Below are positions 8,936-17,808 of a stretch of 64,000 nt of DNA, piece by piece. Below the pieces are notes generated by a model. The model saw only the letters and a program-made list of their open reading frames with translations, was not told where the DNA came from and searched no databases. Numbering within the stretch: the stretch's first letter is position 1; each line of letters begins with the position of its first letter. Origin of the DNA: UBA1368 sp964563125 (lineage in GTDB: Bacteria > Bacillota > Syntrophomonadia > Syntrophomonadales > Syntrophomonadaceae); assembly GCA_964563125.1 (NCBI GenBank), contig CAZLVY010000003.1, positions 23,399 to 87,398 on the forward strand, read 5' to 3'. Position numbers and translations under genes: made by a program.

Positions 8936-9595
8936 TTATAAAAGTTTAGCTCCATTAATCATAAGTTCGAACTCGCAGCCCAAAAAATTGGCTGCTCTAC
9001 GGCATAATAACATACGATGTAAAAATATTTCAAAATAATCCATAACCGGACAAATGTCAGTATCAATAGCTAATTCCATGGTTATTGCTCTATTTTCATC
9101 ATCAATATTGAGAATAGAAGATTCCACAGCATAATTTACCCTATCATGTATATCGAAAGTTGCTACATCAGTATTTCTTACCCTATTACGGTGTACATGG
9201 GATTTATCAGCTAAAATTAGTGCTGCCGCCACCTCACTGATCGGATGACCGCTGCCTTCGTCATGATTACCGATGGCAGCAGTAATAACGGCTGTTTCAG
9301 CAGCAGGCATACCTATTCTATGCAATATCTCCATAGCGATAAGAGCACCGCTTTGACTATGTCCGTTACGATTTATAACATTTCCAATATCATGCAAATA
9401 ACCGGCAATTTCAGCCAGGTCGCACAAATGTTCTTCATAACCCAATTTAAATAGGATTTCTCTGGATAACTTGCTCACCAAAGCCAGATGAATACTGCCG
9501 TGATCAGTATATCCAATCATTCCTAAATGCTGGTTGCCCTTTGTAATTAAACTCGTAACTATATTATTGGCTCTTATAGCCTCAAGGGTTACCAT
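8936..9595 (-). CDS. HD-domain metal-dependent phosphohydrolase
   Basis: The 219-residue protein has the HD-superfamily metal site: His32 in YTDHGSIH, His68-Asp69 in GYLHDIGN, and a later IGNHDEGSG segment supplying further ligands. This predicts a soluble phosphohydrolase or nucleotidase, but the substrate cannot be read from sequence. Its stop touches the start of yajC on one side and it precedes secD on the other; an HD gene at this position is recurrent in Clostridia, although no role in secretion is known. Confidence 0.82.
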   Translation of the reverse strand: MVTLEAIRANNIVTSLITKGNQHLGMIGYTDHGSIHLALVSKLSREILFKLGYEEHLCDLAEIAGYLHDIGNVINRNGHSQSGALIAMEILHRIGMPAAETAVITAAIGNHDEGSGHPISEVAAALILADKSHVHRNRVRNTDVATFDIHDRVNYAVESSILNIDDENRAITMELAIDTDICPVMDYFEIFLHRMLLCRRAANFLGCEFELMINGAKLL

Positions 9596-9873
9596 TATTT
9601 TTCGTTAGCCTCGTAAGCGATGGCCTTTTTCAAAAACTCTACTTCAGTATTTTCACTGATTTTTAAAACAACAGTATCCTCTTTGATACGAACTACTTCA
9701 CCATGTAGTCCACCGATTGTAACAACTTTAGTACCTCTTTTAAGTTCGGTCAGAAAGTCACCATGCTTTTTCTCCTGTTTCTTACGGGGCATAATAATGA
9801 AGACATAGAAAATTGCGATAAATACGCCAAAATAGATTGCCAGTGTTACCCATTCATTTCCCATTAATAACAA
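9595..9873 (-). CDS. yajC: Preprotein translocase subunit YajC
   Basis: YajC is a small single-span membrane protein that associates with SecDF. The 92-residue product has one hydrophobic helix (about residues 9-28), the IIMPRKKQEKKH junction, and the conserved KRGTKVVTIGGLHGEVV segment near residues 44-60. Gene order tgt-yajC-secD-secF supports the call. An AAGGAG-like site precedes the ATG. Confidence 0.93.
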   Translation of the reverse strand: MLLMGNEWVTLAIYFGVFIAIFYVFIIMPRKKQEKKHGDFLTELKRGTKVVTIGGLHGEVVRIKEDTVVLKISENTEVEFLKKAIAYEANEK

Positions 9874-9930
9874 CTCCTTATTTTAGTATAACTTTATATT
9901 GTTTCGCTACTGAGCAGCAAAATCCTCTTG

Positions 9931-11037
9931 TTAAAACTTGTAATCCTGCATAAAAGTATGGTAAAAACTTAAGAATTCTTCCTCTTTTATTGCCTTTCTT
10001 ATATTTTCCATCAAATTGGTCAAAAAATATACATTATGATAGCTTAATAATCTAAGTGCTAATATTTCATCTGCTTTGATTAAATGTCTGATATAAGCAC
10101 GGCTGTAATTTTTGCAAACATAACAATTGCAATCCATATCAATAGGAGTAAAGTCATCGGCAAAAGCAGCATTTCTGACCGTTATTTTACCGGTTCTTGT
10201 ATAGGCAGTTCCATGTCTGGCAAGTCTGGTGGGCAAGACGCAGTCAAACATATCGACACCTCTTTTTACTCCTTCCAGCAAATCCTCCGGTGCTCCAACA
10301 CCCATTAAATATCGCGGTTTATTAAGCGGTAAAAGCGAATGGGTCAAATCCAGTATCTTATACATATCTTCCTTCGGTTCCCCTACACTTAAACCGCCAA
10401 CTGCATAACCGGGAAAATCTAAATCTATTAAATCAAGCGCACTCTGGCGCCGTAGGTCCGGAAAAACATTACCTTGAATTATGCCAAATAACGCCTGATC
10501 CTCCCGGTTGTGATTATCCTTACATCTCTGCGCCCATTGACTGGTTCTCTTAACTGCGTTCAGCGCTTCTTCATAGGTGCAGGGGTAAGGAGCACATTCA
10601 TCGAAACACATGGCAATATCAGCACCAAGCTTCTGCTCTATGTCCATAACTTTTTCCGGAGTTAAGAAATGTTTTGATCCGTCAATATGTGAATTAAAAA
10701 AAACTCCTTCATCAGTTATCTTCCTAAGTTTACTGAGGCTAAATACCTGAAAGCCGCCGCTGTCAGTTAAAATATTATGCTTCCAGTTCATAAAGCTATG
10801 CAGACCACCGGCCTTACTAATCAGGTCCTCTCCCGGTCTAAGATATAGATGATAAGTATTAGAAAGGATTATACTGATTCCCATTTCATATAAATCATCC
10901 GGGGTAAGAGTCTTAACAGTTGCCTGGGTGCCAACCGGCATGAAAACCGGTGTGTCAATATCTCCATGCGCTAAGGTAAGCCGACCTAGTCTGGCAGCAC
11001 TGTCATTATCATTTTTCAACACATTAAACTGCAGCAT
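9931..11037 (-). CDS. tgt: tRNA-guanine transglycosylase
   Basis: Tgt swaps guanine-34 of GUN-anticodon tRNAs for preQ1, the base-exchange step of queuosine synthesis. Motifs include PVFMPVGTQATVK, DSGGFQVFSL with the catalytic Asp, GGLSVGEPK, and the zinc site CNCYVC followed by a downstream His. I place the start at the ATG at 11035-11037, giving 368 residues, the normal family length and beginning MLQFNVLKND. A longer reading to 11100 would add 21 residues without homology and overlap queA. The AGGAGG ahead of the chosen ATG is spaced rather far, about 13 nt. Confidence 0.93.
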   Translation of the reverse strand: MLQFNVLKNDNDSAARLGRLTLAHGDIDTPVFMPVGTQATVKTLTPDDLYEMGISIILSNTYHLYLRPGEDLISKAGGLHSFMNWKHNILTDSGGFQVFSLSKLRKITDEGVFFNSHIDGSKHFLTPEKVMDIEQKLGADIAMCFDECAPYPCTYEEALNAVKRTSQWAQRCKDNHNREDQALFGIIQGNVFPDLRRQSALDLIDLDFPGYAVGGLSVGEPKEDMYKILDLTHSLLPLNKPRYLMGVGAPEDLLEGVKRGVDMFDCVLPTRLARHGTAYTRTGKITVRNAAFADDFTPIDMDCNCYVCKNYSRAYIRHLIKADEILALRLLSYHNVYFLTNLMENIRKAIKEEEFLSFYHTFMQDYKF

Positions 11038-11074
11038 ACTGTAAAAGATTCCTCCTGATTTACGTGCTAATAGT

Positions 11075-12127
11075 TCATTTAATAAACATCGCATCCCCAT
11101 AGCTAAAAAAGCGATAGCTCTTATCTATAGCATGTTGATAAGCCGACATAGTTTCTTTCAGCCCGGCAAAGGCTGAAACCAGCATAATAAGTGATGATCT
11201 AGGCAGATGAAAGTTAGTAATTATTCCGTTAATGGCCCGAAATTCATATCCAGGATAAATATATTTATTAGTTTCACCACTGGCGGCAGAAAAACCATAG
11301 TCATCATTATATACTGTTTCAAGCGTTCTTACCACCGTTGTTCCAACTGCCACAATTTTCTTCCCGCTTTGTTTAGTCTGATTTAATACTTGTGCTGCAT
11401 GATCATCTATTTGATAATACTCAAAATGCATCTCATGCTCCCTTATATCAAGTGATTTGACCGGTCTGAAGGTGCCTATTCCAACATGCAAAACCAGGGT
11501 AATAATATTAATACCTTTTGTCTCCAGTTTACCCATAAGTTCACCAGTAAAATGCAAACCGGCGGTAGGTGCCGCTACTGAACCATTTTCCCGGGCATAT
11601 ACAGTTTGATATCTTTCCCTATCCATTGGTTCATCTTTTCTGTCAATATAAGGTGGTAAAGGGATATGTCCGACTCTATTTAAAAATTCAATTTCATCCT
11701 GGCAATTATTGATAACAATGATTCTTCCGCCGTCCATGTTCAATTCTTCTAAAATCTCAATGTTTTCCTTGGCCGAAGTGAATTTTACTATACTGCCTGG
11801 TGGAAGTTTGCGAGCCGGTTTTACTAAAGCTTCCCAATTCAGGCCTTTTTTCCGCAGCAGCAAAATTTCCACCTTGGCTCCCGAATCTTTATATCCATAT
11901 AGCCTCGCCGGTATAACCCTGGTTTTGTTTAAAACCAGCGTATCGCCTTTTTCAAAATAATCTACAATATTTTGGAATATCTCATCCTTTATATCACCAT
12001 TTGAGCGCTCTAAAACTAACAATTTTGAGGAATCACGCGGGTATGTTGGGTACTGGGCAATTAATTCGGCAGGCAGGTCAAATGAATAGCTGTTTAAATC
12101 AAAAATCTCCTGATAATCGTCAGACAT
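11075..12127 (-). CDS. queA: S-adenosylmethionine:tRNA ribosyltransferase-isomerase
   Basis: QueA transfers the ribosyl part of SAM to preQ1 in tRNA, making epoxyqueuosine. The 350-residue protein begins with the typical YSFDLPAELIAQYP and carries DTLVLNKTRVIPARLYG, GSVAAPTAGLHFT near residues 185-197, and the C-terminal TNFHLPRSSLIMLVSAF. It lies between the DUF2905 gene and tgt in a queuosine cluster; two bases separate its start from the end of the DUF2905 gene. Confidence 0.96.
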   Translation of the reverse strand: MSDDYQEIFDLNSYSFDLPAELIAQYPTYPRDSSKLLVLERSNGDIKDEIFQNIVDYFEKGDTLVLNKTRVIPARLYGYKDSGAKVEILLLRKKGLNWEALVKPARKLPPGSIVKFTSAKENIEILEELNMDGGRIIVINNCQDEIEFLNRVGHIPLPPYIDRKDEPMDRERYQTVYARENGSVAAPTAGLHFTGELMGKLETKGINIITLVLHVGIGTFRPVKSLDIREHEMHFEYYQIDDHAAQVLNQTKQSGKKIVAVGTTVVRTLETVYNDDYGFSAASGETNKYIYPGYEFRAINGIITNFHLPRSSLIMLVSAFAGLKETMSAYQHAIDKSYRFFSYGDAMFIK

Positions 12128-12129
12128 AT

Positions 12130-12354
12130 TTATCTCCTACTAATTAAATTCAAAACTACAGTTAAAATAATACTGATAATAATACCGGTCATTATCGGAA
12201 AATAAAAGGTGTAATTTCCTTTTTGAATAAAAATGTCTCCCGGTAATCTAAACCCATTGAAACCAAATTTGGATAAGAGCAACATTATAGCACCTGCTAT
12301 TAATAGAAGCAGACCCAAAGCAATTATTATTTTGGCAAGTCCACTATATTGCAA
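12130..12354 (-). CDS. DUF2905 family small membrane protein
   Basis: The product has about 74 residues with two hydrophobic segments separated by the family core: FRLPGDIFIQKGNYTFYFP. DUF2905 proteins are common beside ruvB and queA in Firmicutes, and no function is known. I choose the TTG at 12352-12354 as start because AGGAG lies 7 nt upstream and this avoids overlap with queH. An upstream ATG at 12388-12390 would add a basic MKKRKKDDRR leader inside queH. The longest reading, to 12546, would overlap queH almost fully and is rejected. Confidence 0.75.
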   Translation of the reverse strand: MQYSGLAKIIIALGLLLLIAGAIMLLLSKFGFNGFRLPGDIFIQKGNYTFYFPIMTGIIISIILTVVLNLISRR

Positions 12355-12367
12355 GGCAAGTCTCCTA

Positions 12368-12931
12368 TCATCCTTTTTTCTTTTTTTCATTAGGCTTATA
12401 GCGTTCATATTCACTGTATAAACAGCCACAGTATTGCTGCCGGTATAGTTCCATTTCTCTGGCTCTGATCCCTGTTTCCCGAAAGCCTTCTCTGAAATCA
12501 AAGTAAAGAAAAGGAACTTCGTATTTGGCGGCCATTGTTTCAGCAACCTGGATTATCATATCATGCTTTTGATATTTGCTAACTAAAAGAGTAGAAGTAA
12601 AATAATCAAATTTACCTTTTTTAGCATAGCGGGCAGTCTGCTCCAGCCTCATGGTATAACAATAAAAGCAACGGTTACTTTCCCGAAAAGAAACATTTTG
12701 AAAATATCTGGCCGGATCGTAATCTGGTTCATATATCACCGCCAGGTCTGTTATTTCTGCAAACTTCTGCAAGCCTTCTTTTCTGTTAGTATATTCACTA
12801 TATGGATGAATATTAGGATTACAAAAAAAACCGGTTACCTGATAACCTTTTTCACGCAGAAATGGAACCGGATAAGTGGCACAGGGACCACAACAAACAT
12901 GTAACAATACTTTGCTCAAATTATTCACCAC
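12368..12931 (-). CDS. queH: Epoxyqueuosine reductase QueH
   Basis: QueH reduces epoxyqueuosine to queuosine in tRNA, a non-homologous replacement for QueG. The 187-residue protein has the family's cysteine motifs: LLHVCCGPC (Cys13, Cys14, Cys17), RCFYCYTMRLE in the middle, and QQYCGCLYSE near the C-terminus. These bind the 4Fe-4S centre and a second metal site. Together with queA and tgt downstream it gives three late queuosine steps in one cluster; preQ0 synthesis genes are not in the window. The start is probably GTG at 12929-12931, without a strong ribosome site. Confidence 0.9.
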   Translation of the reverse strand: MVNNLSKVLLHVCCGPCATYPVPFLREKGYQVTGFFCNPNIHPYSEYTNRKEGLQKFAEITDLAVIYEPDYDPARYFQNVSFRESNRCFYCYTMRLEQTARYAKKGKFDYFTSTLLVSKYQKHDMIIQVAETMAAKYEVPFLYFDFREGFRETGIRAREMELYRQQYCGCLYSEYERYKPNEKKKKG

Positions 12932-12994
12932 TCTCGAATATCAGGACTTGACTGCATTATTTATAAGATGCCCATATTAAAGTGAAGTATCAAG

Positions 12995-14029
12995 CTATTC
13001 CTGATCAAAATTTAAATTTTCCTGCGCTGCTCTGCTAACAGGATAACCAAGATGTTTATAAGCTCCCTCTGTCGCTATTCTGCCTCGGGGAGTTTTTTGA
13101 ATCATGCCCAGCTTTAGCAAATAAGGTTCGTAGACATCGCTGATTGTATCTGTCTCTTCCGATACTGATGCTGCCAGGGTTTCAAGTCCTACCGGTCCCC
13201 CGGCGAATTTTTTAATAATTGACTCAAGTATAAGTATATCCAGGTTGTCCAGGCCTAAGTTGTCAATTTCCATCATTTCCAAAGCCAGCAAGGCCAGTTC
13301 CTCATTTATTTTCCCCTGGCCTTTAACCAGGGCATAATCGGCAACTCTTCGCAGCAATCGATTTGCTACTCTGGGGGTACCTCGACTGCGCCGGGCAATT
13401 TCGTGAGCCCCTTTGATATCAACTTCAATTTTTAAAATGCGGGCGGCACGATTAATTATAGTTGATAATTCCTCAATACCATAGAAATCAAGTCGGCAGT
13501 TTATACCGAAGCGGTCTCTTAAAGGTGAGCTTAAAAGCCCCGGACGAGTAGTGGCTCCAATTAGCGTAAAAGGCGGCAAATCAAGGCGCAGAGTTCTGGC
13601 TGCCGGCCCTTTGCCGATAATAATATCGATGACGAAATCCTCCATAGCGGGGTACATTATTTCTTCTACACTTCTGTTTAAGCGATGTATTTCATCTATA
13701 AATAATATTTCACCCGGTTCTAAATTGGTTATTATAGCCGCTAAGTCTCCCGGTCTTTCAATTGCCGGGCCTGATGTTTTTCTGATTGGTTTACCTATTT
13801 CATTGGCTACAATGTTTGCCAGGGTAGTTTTTCCTAAACCAGGAGGTCCGCTTAATAACACATGGTCCAGACTTTCACCCCGTTCCTTGGCAGCTGCTAT
13901 GAATATGGTTATGTTTTCTTTCACTTTATCCTGGCCTATGTAATCATTCAGATTAACTGGTCTTATCGTCATGTCAAGGTTATCTTCCTCGGATAAAACT
14001 TGCCCGGATATAATACGATTATCCTGCAA
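12995..14029 (-). CDS. ruvB: Holliday junction branch migration helicase RuvB
   Basis: RuvB is the hexameric AAA+ motor that drives branch migration on RuvA-bound Holliday junctions. The 344-residue sequence shows LRPVNLNDYIGQ-type N-terminus, Walker A GPPGLGKTT near residue 61, Walker B ILFIDEIHR, the sensor LIGATTRPG, and the C-terminal winged helix with RTPRGR-like QKTPRGRIATEGAYKHLG. It follows ruvA after 5 bp, so ruvC, ruvA and ruvB form one unit. Confidence 0.97.
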   Translation of the reverse strand: MQDNRIISGQVLSEEDNLDMTIRPVNLNDYIGQDKVKENITIFIAAAKERGESLDHVLLSGPPGLGKTTLANIVANEIGKPIRKTSGPAIERPGDLAAIITNLEPGEILFIDEIHRLNRSVEEIMYPAMEDFVIDIIIGKGPAARTLRLDLPPFTLIGATTRPGLLSSPLRDRFGINCRLDFYGIEELSTIINRAARILKIEVDIKGAHEIARRSRGTPRVANRLLRRVADYALVKGQGKINEELALLALEMMEIDNLGLDNLDILILESIIKKFAGGPVGLETLAASVSEETDTISDVYEPYLLKLGMIQKTPRGRIATEGAYKHLGYPVSRAAQENLNFDQE

Positions 14030-14034
14030 ATCAT

Positions 14035-14619
14035 CTACCTCCTGTTCAAAATTTGTAAGACCAATTTGATATTCTCTTCAGTCGTGGTTTTCAGTAAGCC
14101 GTTTTTGTGTAAATCAGAAATGACCGGTAATATTTCATTGTTTTTGAAGCCCATAACTTCTAGTGCTTCAATTACATCTCCTAACTGAGGTGCCCCTGAT
14201 TCCAGCATGGGAACTGTATCTCCCAGTTTATCCTTAAGTTCAAATATTAATCTCTGAGCAGTCTTTTTGCCGATACCAGGAATAGCAGTTAAAGTCTTTT
14301 CATCCTGATTTATCACTGCCTGTAAAAATGCTTCCGGCTTAATGGCGCCTAAAATGTTCAAAGCATTGCGAGCTCCTATTCCTGATACACCCAGCAAAGT
14401 TTTAAATAAGTTAATATCCAACCGGCGTAAAAACCCATATAACCTGTAATCATTATCCAGGACCTGCAAATGCGTATAGAAAAAAACCGATTTACCGATA
14501 TCCGGCAATTCATTTAAAAGGGAAGGATGAATATTAACTATATAACCGATACCATTGCAATCAACCAGAACATAATCTTCCCCTGCTTCAAATAAGCTGC
14601 CTTTAATAAAACCAATCAT
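14035..14619 (-). CDS. ruvA: Holliday junction branch migration protein RuvA
   Basis: RuvA tetramers bind four-way junctions and load RuvB. The 194-residue protein has an OB-fold domain beginning MIGFIKGSLFEAGEDYVLVD, the helix-hairpin-helix pairs LLGVSGIGARNALNIL and TAIPGIGKKTAQRLI near residues 72-87 and 108-122, and a small C-terminal helical domain. It overlaps the end of ruvC by 4 bp, indicating translational coupling. Confidence 0.97.
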   Translation of the reverse strand: MIGFIKGSLFEAGEDYVLVDCNGIGYIVNIHPSLLNELPDIGKSVFFYTHLQVLDNDYRLYGFLRRLDINLFKTLLGVSGIGARNALNILGAIKPEAFLQAVINQDEKTLTAIPGIGKKTAQRLIFELKDKLGDTVPMLESGAPQLGDVIEALEVMGFKNNEILPVISDLHKNGLLKTTTEENIKLVLQILNRR

Positions 14620-15122
14620 TTCAATCCACCTTTATAAATTTTTCCCATTCGATGTGAGTGAATATGACATATTGCTATTGCCAGTGCATCAGCAGCGTCA
14701 TCCGGTTTAGGCAAGGTCTCCATATTTAAAATAGCCTGAACCATTATCTGCACTTGCTTCTTTTCCGCCTTACCATAACCTACAACCGACTGTTTAACCT
14801 GTAACGGAGTATATTCAGCTATTTCCAGCCCTGCCATTGCAGCAGTCATCATTATAACACCACGACTTTGCGCAACAGTAATAACGGTTTTAGCATTTTT
14901 AAAATAGTAAAGCTCTTCAATAGCAACTGCATCAGGATTATAAGTTGTTATTATTTCATTTAACTTTTTACTTATTTCACATAGCCGAACCGGCATATCC
15001 GTGCTTGCAGCTGTGTTTATAGTTCCATAATGGATAAGTTTATTTTTGTTATTAACTACTTCAACCAGACCAAATCCGGTTGTCGCTGTTCCTGGGTCAA
15101 TTCCTAATACCAACAACCACAA
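14616..15122 (-). CDS. ruvC: Crossover junction endodeoxyribonuclease RuvC
   Basis: RuvC cuts Holliday junctions symmetrically. The 168-residue protein carries the RNase-H-fold catalytic residues: Asp in GIDPGTATTGFG, Glu in AIEELYYFKNAKT, and the C-terminal acidic pair in KPDDAADALAIAICH. The start is uncertain: TTG at 15120-15122 is used here, but TTG codons at 15116 or 15113 would remove two or three residues. It heads the ruvC-ruvA-ruvB-queH-queA-tgt series on the minus strand. Confidence 0.95.
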   Translation of the reverse strand: MWLLVLGIDPGTATTGFGLVEVVNNKNKLIHYGTINTAASTDMPVRLCEISKKLNEIITTYNPDAVAIEELYYFKNAKTVITVAQSRGVIMMTAAMAGLEIAEYTPLQVKQSVVGYGKAEKKQVQIMVQAILNMETLPKPDDAADALAIAICHIHSHRMGKIYKGGLK

Positions 15123-15204
15123 AACCTGCTTTCATTTCAAGTAATAATTTAATATTACTTTAAAATGGGCAAAATCGCCATGAAAACAAAGTTGGCAAAA
15201 TGAA

Positions 15205-15317
15205 GACCGATGTCAGTAGCAAAGATCAAGGCATTAGAAAAGCCCGCAATTATTGCGTACTTAAGTACGTTGTTAAGCGGGTTTTTCACAGATAAAGCTA
15301 TGCTTTTATCATCGGTC
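15205..15317. repeat. Long inverted repeat with perfect CGTACTTAAGTACG centre
   Basis: A near-palindrome of about 113 bp lies between ruvC and bofC. Its centre CGTACTTAAGTACG is a perfect 14-bp palindrome. AAGCCCGC pairs with GCGGGTTT around it, and the outer ends are GACCGATG and the complement of CATCGGTC. The arms do not match the 6673-6800 repeat in sequence, but size, intergenic placement and GTAC...GTAC centre are the same. It may end bofC transcripts on the minus strand or be a small mobile element. Confidence 0.7.
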
Positions 15318-15370
15318 CGGACAGAGAAAGGTTATTCCCTTTCATAAAAGTTTTTTCTGTTCATAATTAA

Positions 15371-15946
15371 TTATAGATATTCATCCAGGTTTTCCAGAGC
15401 ATCATTTAATCGTTCCATGTTTTCAAATTCATACTCGCCCTTATCTATTGCTTCCCTGATATGATCAGGCAACGATTCAATCTTAATCTCCGTAACCCTC
15501 ATTAAAGCATCCTGCTCAGTATTTGGTCCTTTATAAATACCTACTCTGCCTTTGTATTCTTTTAAGCGGCATTTTTCTTTATCCACAGAACACCAATCAT
15601 CTACTGTTTGATGAATTACTAAAGTATTCTGATTATAAGAAATAAGATAGCCATTTTGTATGGTGTACTGTTTTTTTATATCACTCAGTTTTTTACCGAT
15701 TAAATCCTTTCTATCTTTGAATGGCGCAATTATCACATGTCCACATTTACTGAACTCTTGCTCAATAATTATGGCATCATCAAACTTAATTAAATCAGTT
15801 TCCGTATTCTGTCTAACAACTGGCTTTTCTTGGCTATCCGCCATTTTCATATCGAGATTACTATAAATATTAGCTAAAAAGGAACCTAAAGCTAAACTCA
15901 GCATCAAAAGAATAAGTAGAATACCAGGTACTAAACGCTGTTTCAC
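15371..15946 (-). CDS. BofC-like sporulation protein
   Basis: The 191-residue protein has one N-terminal membrane helix (about residues 7-27), an extracytoplasmic region, and a C-terminal domain with GRVGIYKGP followed by LMRVTEIKIESLPDHIREAI, which matches the BofC C-terminal domain. In Bacillus, BofC is a forespore-secreted inhibitor of SpoIVB that delays pro-sigma-K processing. Here the two-domain layout is only partly recognisable, so I name it as BofC-like. Its presence suggests an endospore lineage. Confidence 0.75.
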   Translation of the reverse strand: MKQRLVPGILLILLMLSLALGSFLANIYSNLDMKMADSQEKPVVRQNTETDLIKFDDAIIIEQEFSKCGHVIIAPFKDRKDLIGKKLSDIKKQYTIQNGYLISYNQNTLVIHQTVDDWCSVDKEKCRLKEYKGRVGIYKGPNTEQDALMRVTEIKIESLPDHIREAIDKGEYEFENMERLNDALENLDEYL

Positions 15947-16244
15947 TCAAATCACCTCTAGCATTATTCTTTGCCTGAAGCGATTAATCTATACGATTTA
16001 TTACTATTTTTGGCTTAATTTTCTTTTTATTACTTCAAAGGTGGTTTTTAAGCTATGCTTAGTATTATTTTCCGGTTAATCTGTGTTGAATTTAGGGTTC
16101 TATTATGTTATTAATATGGTATAGATAGTCAAAGATAGGTCAAATTATTTTGAATTTTCAATAAATTAAACAATTCTAAGATAGTTTGCTCTGGTTGCAA
16201 TGTCGGCGGAATATATTACTAAATTGTAAAAGGAGGTAATTATA

Positions 16245-16961
16245 ATGGAAAAAAACCTAAGCGACGTATTAAATGACGTTTTAGGTGCGCTAAATGCAGC
16301 GGATTACAACATCTTCGATGCTAATTTAGGGTTGGAAGAGCACCCGGTGGAAAATTTATTTTATTCTCCCAGTGTAGACGTTACTGATATTGATTCATTT
16401 GATTGTGTAAGTATTTCAACTGATATCAGTACTGCTTACTTTAGAAGCGAAGCGAAAATACAGCAGAACTGGTCGAATCTTAGTGATGATATCAAAAGCG
16501 GCAAAGTATCTTTTTGGGATAAGCTTGATGAGCCTATTTTAGCCCAGCCACAATATGATATATCAGCAGCAGTTATTCAAAACAACATAACAAACACTAA
16601 GTCTCTGGAAACAGTCTTGGCAGAATTCGACAGCTGGGCTGGAACACCGGTTGATATTTTATCCACATACGGCGATTTTGATATGGGTCATAATGTTTTT
16701 GAAGGCGACTTCCAAATGGATGTACCGGTAAGCATTTACACTCTTGATGATGAATTAATAGTAAAAGCTAATTTCCCCTGGATTAAGGCCAACAGTTTTG
16801 AAAATATTTATCCCAGTCAATTGAATTTGAAGAGTGTTTTATCCATCCTACCTGTCAGAGTAAATTCGCAGGAAGTTAAAGCCAGTTTTGTAAATGGTGA
16901 ATTTAAATTAGAGTTCCCCAAAGAGCATAAGGAAGAACTGAGCAAAGATAAAGCTTTGTAA
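16245..16961 (+). CDS. Uncharacterised acidic protein with degenerate Hsp20/CS-like C-terminal domain
   Basis: The 238-residue protein has a perfect AAAGGAGG ribosome site and no signal peptide. Residues 1-155 are Asp/Ser/Asn-rich and match nothing I recognise. Residues 158-230 look like an alpha-crystallin fold: VPVSIYTLDDELIVKANFPW, then a VLSILPVRV strand, and the closing VNGEFKLEFPKEHKE, which resembles the NGxLxIxLPK ending of small heat-shock proteins. The usual central GxRxx element is weak. It is a lone plus-strand gene between minus-strand bofC and yebC, closed by a strong terminator. A chaperone or spore-coat-type role is possible but unproven. Confidence 0.7.
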   Translation: MEKNLSDVLNDVLGALNAADYNIFDANLGLEEHPVENLFYSPSVDVTDIDSFDCVSISTDISTAYFRSEAKIQQNWSNLSDDIKSGKVSFWDKLDEPILAQPQYDISAAVIQNNITNTKSLETVLAEFDSWAGTPVDILSTYGDFDMGHNVFEGDFQMDVPVSIYTLDDELIVKANFPWIKANSFENIYPSQLNLKSVLSILPVRVNSQEVKASFVNGEFKLEFPKEHKEELSKDKAL

Positions 16962-16988
16962 GCAATTTATATTATTGGCGCACCTAAA

Positions 16989-17019
16989 AAGCGGGGGTCA
17001 TTTGAATGAACCCCCGCTT
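16989..17019. terminator. Strong bidirectional terminator
   Basis: AGCGGGGGTCAT pairs with ATGAACCCCCGCT, giving a GC-rich stem of about 12 bp and a short loop. It is flanked by AAAAA on the left and TTCTTATTTTTT on the right, so it can end both the plus-strand gene at 16245-16961 and yebC on the minus strand. Confidence 0.9.
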
Positions 17020-17027
17020 CTTATTTT

Positions 17028-17789
17028 TTATTGCTCTAACCTGTCGAGTAATTCATCAGGGATATTGGCATTAGAGTATACATTTTGGACATCATCATGG
17101 TCTTCCAGCAGATCAATTAGTTTTAACACCTTAACCGCCATTGCTTCATCATTAATATCAGTGGTGGTATCAGACATCATTATTAAATCCGCCATTTCAA
17201 CCTCTACTTTTTCCGCCTCTAAAGCTTCTTTTACTTCCATCAATAATTCCGGCGCAGTTATTATTTCATAGACATCTTCTTCTGATTTAACATCATCTGC
17301 ACCTGCTTCCAAAGCTGCTAACATAAAATCATCTTCATCAAGACTGATTTTTTCTTTATTAACCACTATTAAGCCCACCCGTTTAAACATCCATCCTACG
17401 CAGCCAGTTTCACCCAGGTTACCATTATTTTTGGCGAATAAATGCCTTATCTCTGAAGCTGTACGGTTACGGTTGTCAGTAGCAATTTCTAATAAGACTG
17501 CCACGCCTCCTGGTGCATAGCCTTCATAGATTATCTCTTCATAAGCATCGCCTTCCATGTCTCCGGTTCCCTTTTTAATAGCTCGTGTTATATTTTCATT
17601 AGGCATATTGATGGCTTTCCCTTTTTGGATAGCCAGTTTTAGCTTGGCATTAGATTCAGGGTCACCTGAATTGCCTGTTCTTACAGCTATAGTTATATCT
17701 TTGGCGATTTTAGTAAATTCCTTACCTTTTTTTTCATCGGAACGCGCTTTTTTATGTTTTATAGTAGACCATTTTGAATGTCCTGACAT
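17028..17789 (-). CDS. yebC: YebC/PmpR family protein (transcriptional/translational regulator)
   Basis: The 253-residue protein begins MSGHSKWSTIKHKKARSDEK, the near-invariant YebC start, and has GNSGDPESNAKLKLAIQKGKAINMPNENI-type content near residues 38-65 together with GGVAVLLEIATDNRNRT. Family members have been described as DNA-binding regulators (PmpR) and, for the YebC2 branch, as relief factors for ribosome stalling at proline runs; which applies here cannot be read off. It lies 19 bp downstream of nadE and ends at the bidirectional terminator. Confidence 0.94.
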   Translation of the reverse strand: MSGHSKWSTIKHKKARSDEKKGKEFTKIAKDITIAVRTGNSGDPESNAKLKLAIQKGKAINMPNENITRAIKKGTGDMEGDAYEEIIYEGYAPGGVAVLLEIATDNRNRTASEIRHLFAKNNGNLGETGCVGWMFKRVGLIVVNKEKISLDEDDFMLAALEAGADDVKSEEDVYEIITAPELLMEVKEALEAEKVEVEMADLIMMSDTTTDINDEAMAVKVLKLIDLLEDHDDVQNVYSNANIPDELLDRLEQ

Positions 17790-17808
17790 ATAAATCCTCC
17801 TAGTTAAA

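Noticed and set aside
12355..12546. N-terminal extension of the DUF2905 protein
   Set aside because: It lies wholly within queH in another frame and has no counterpart in the family.
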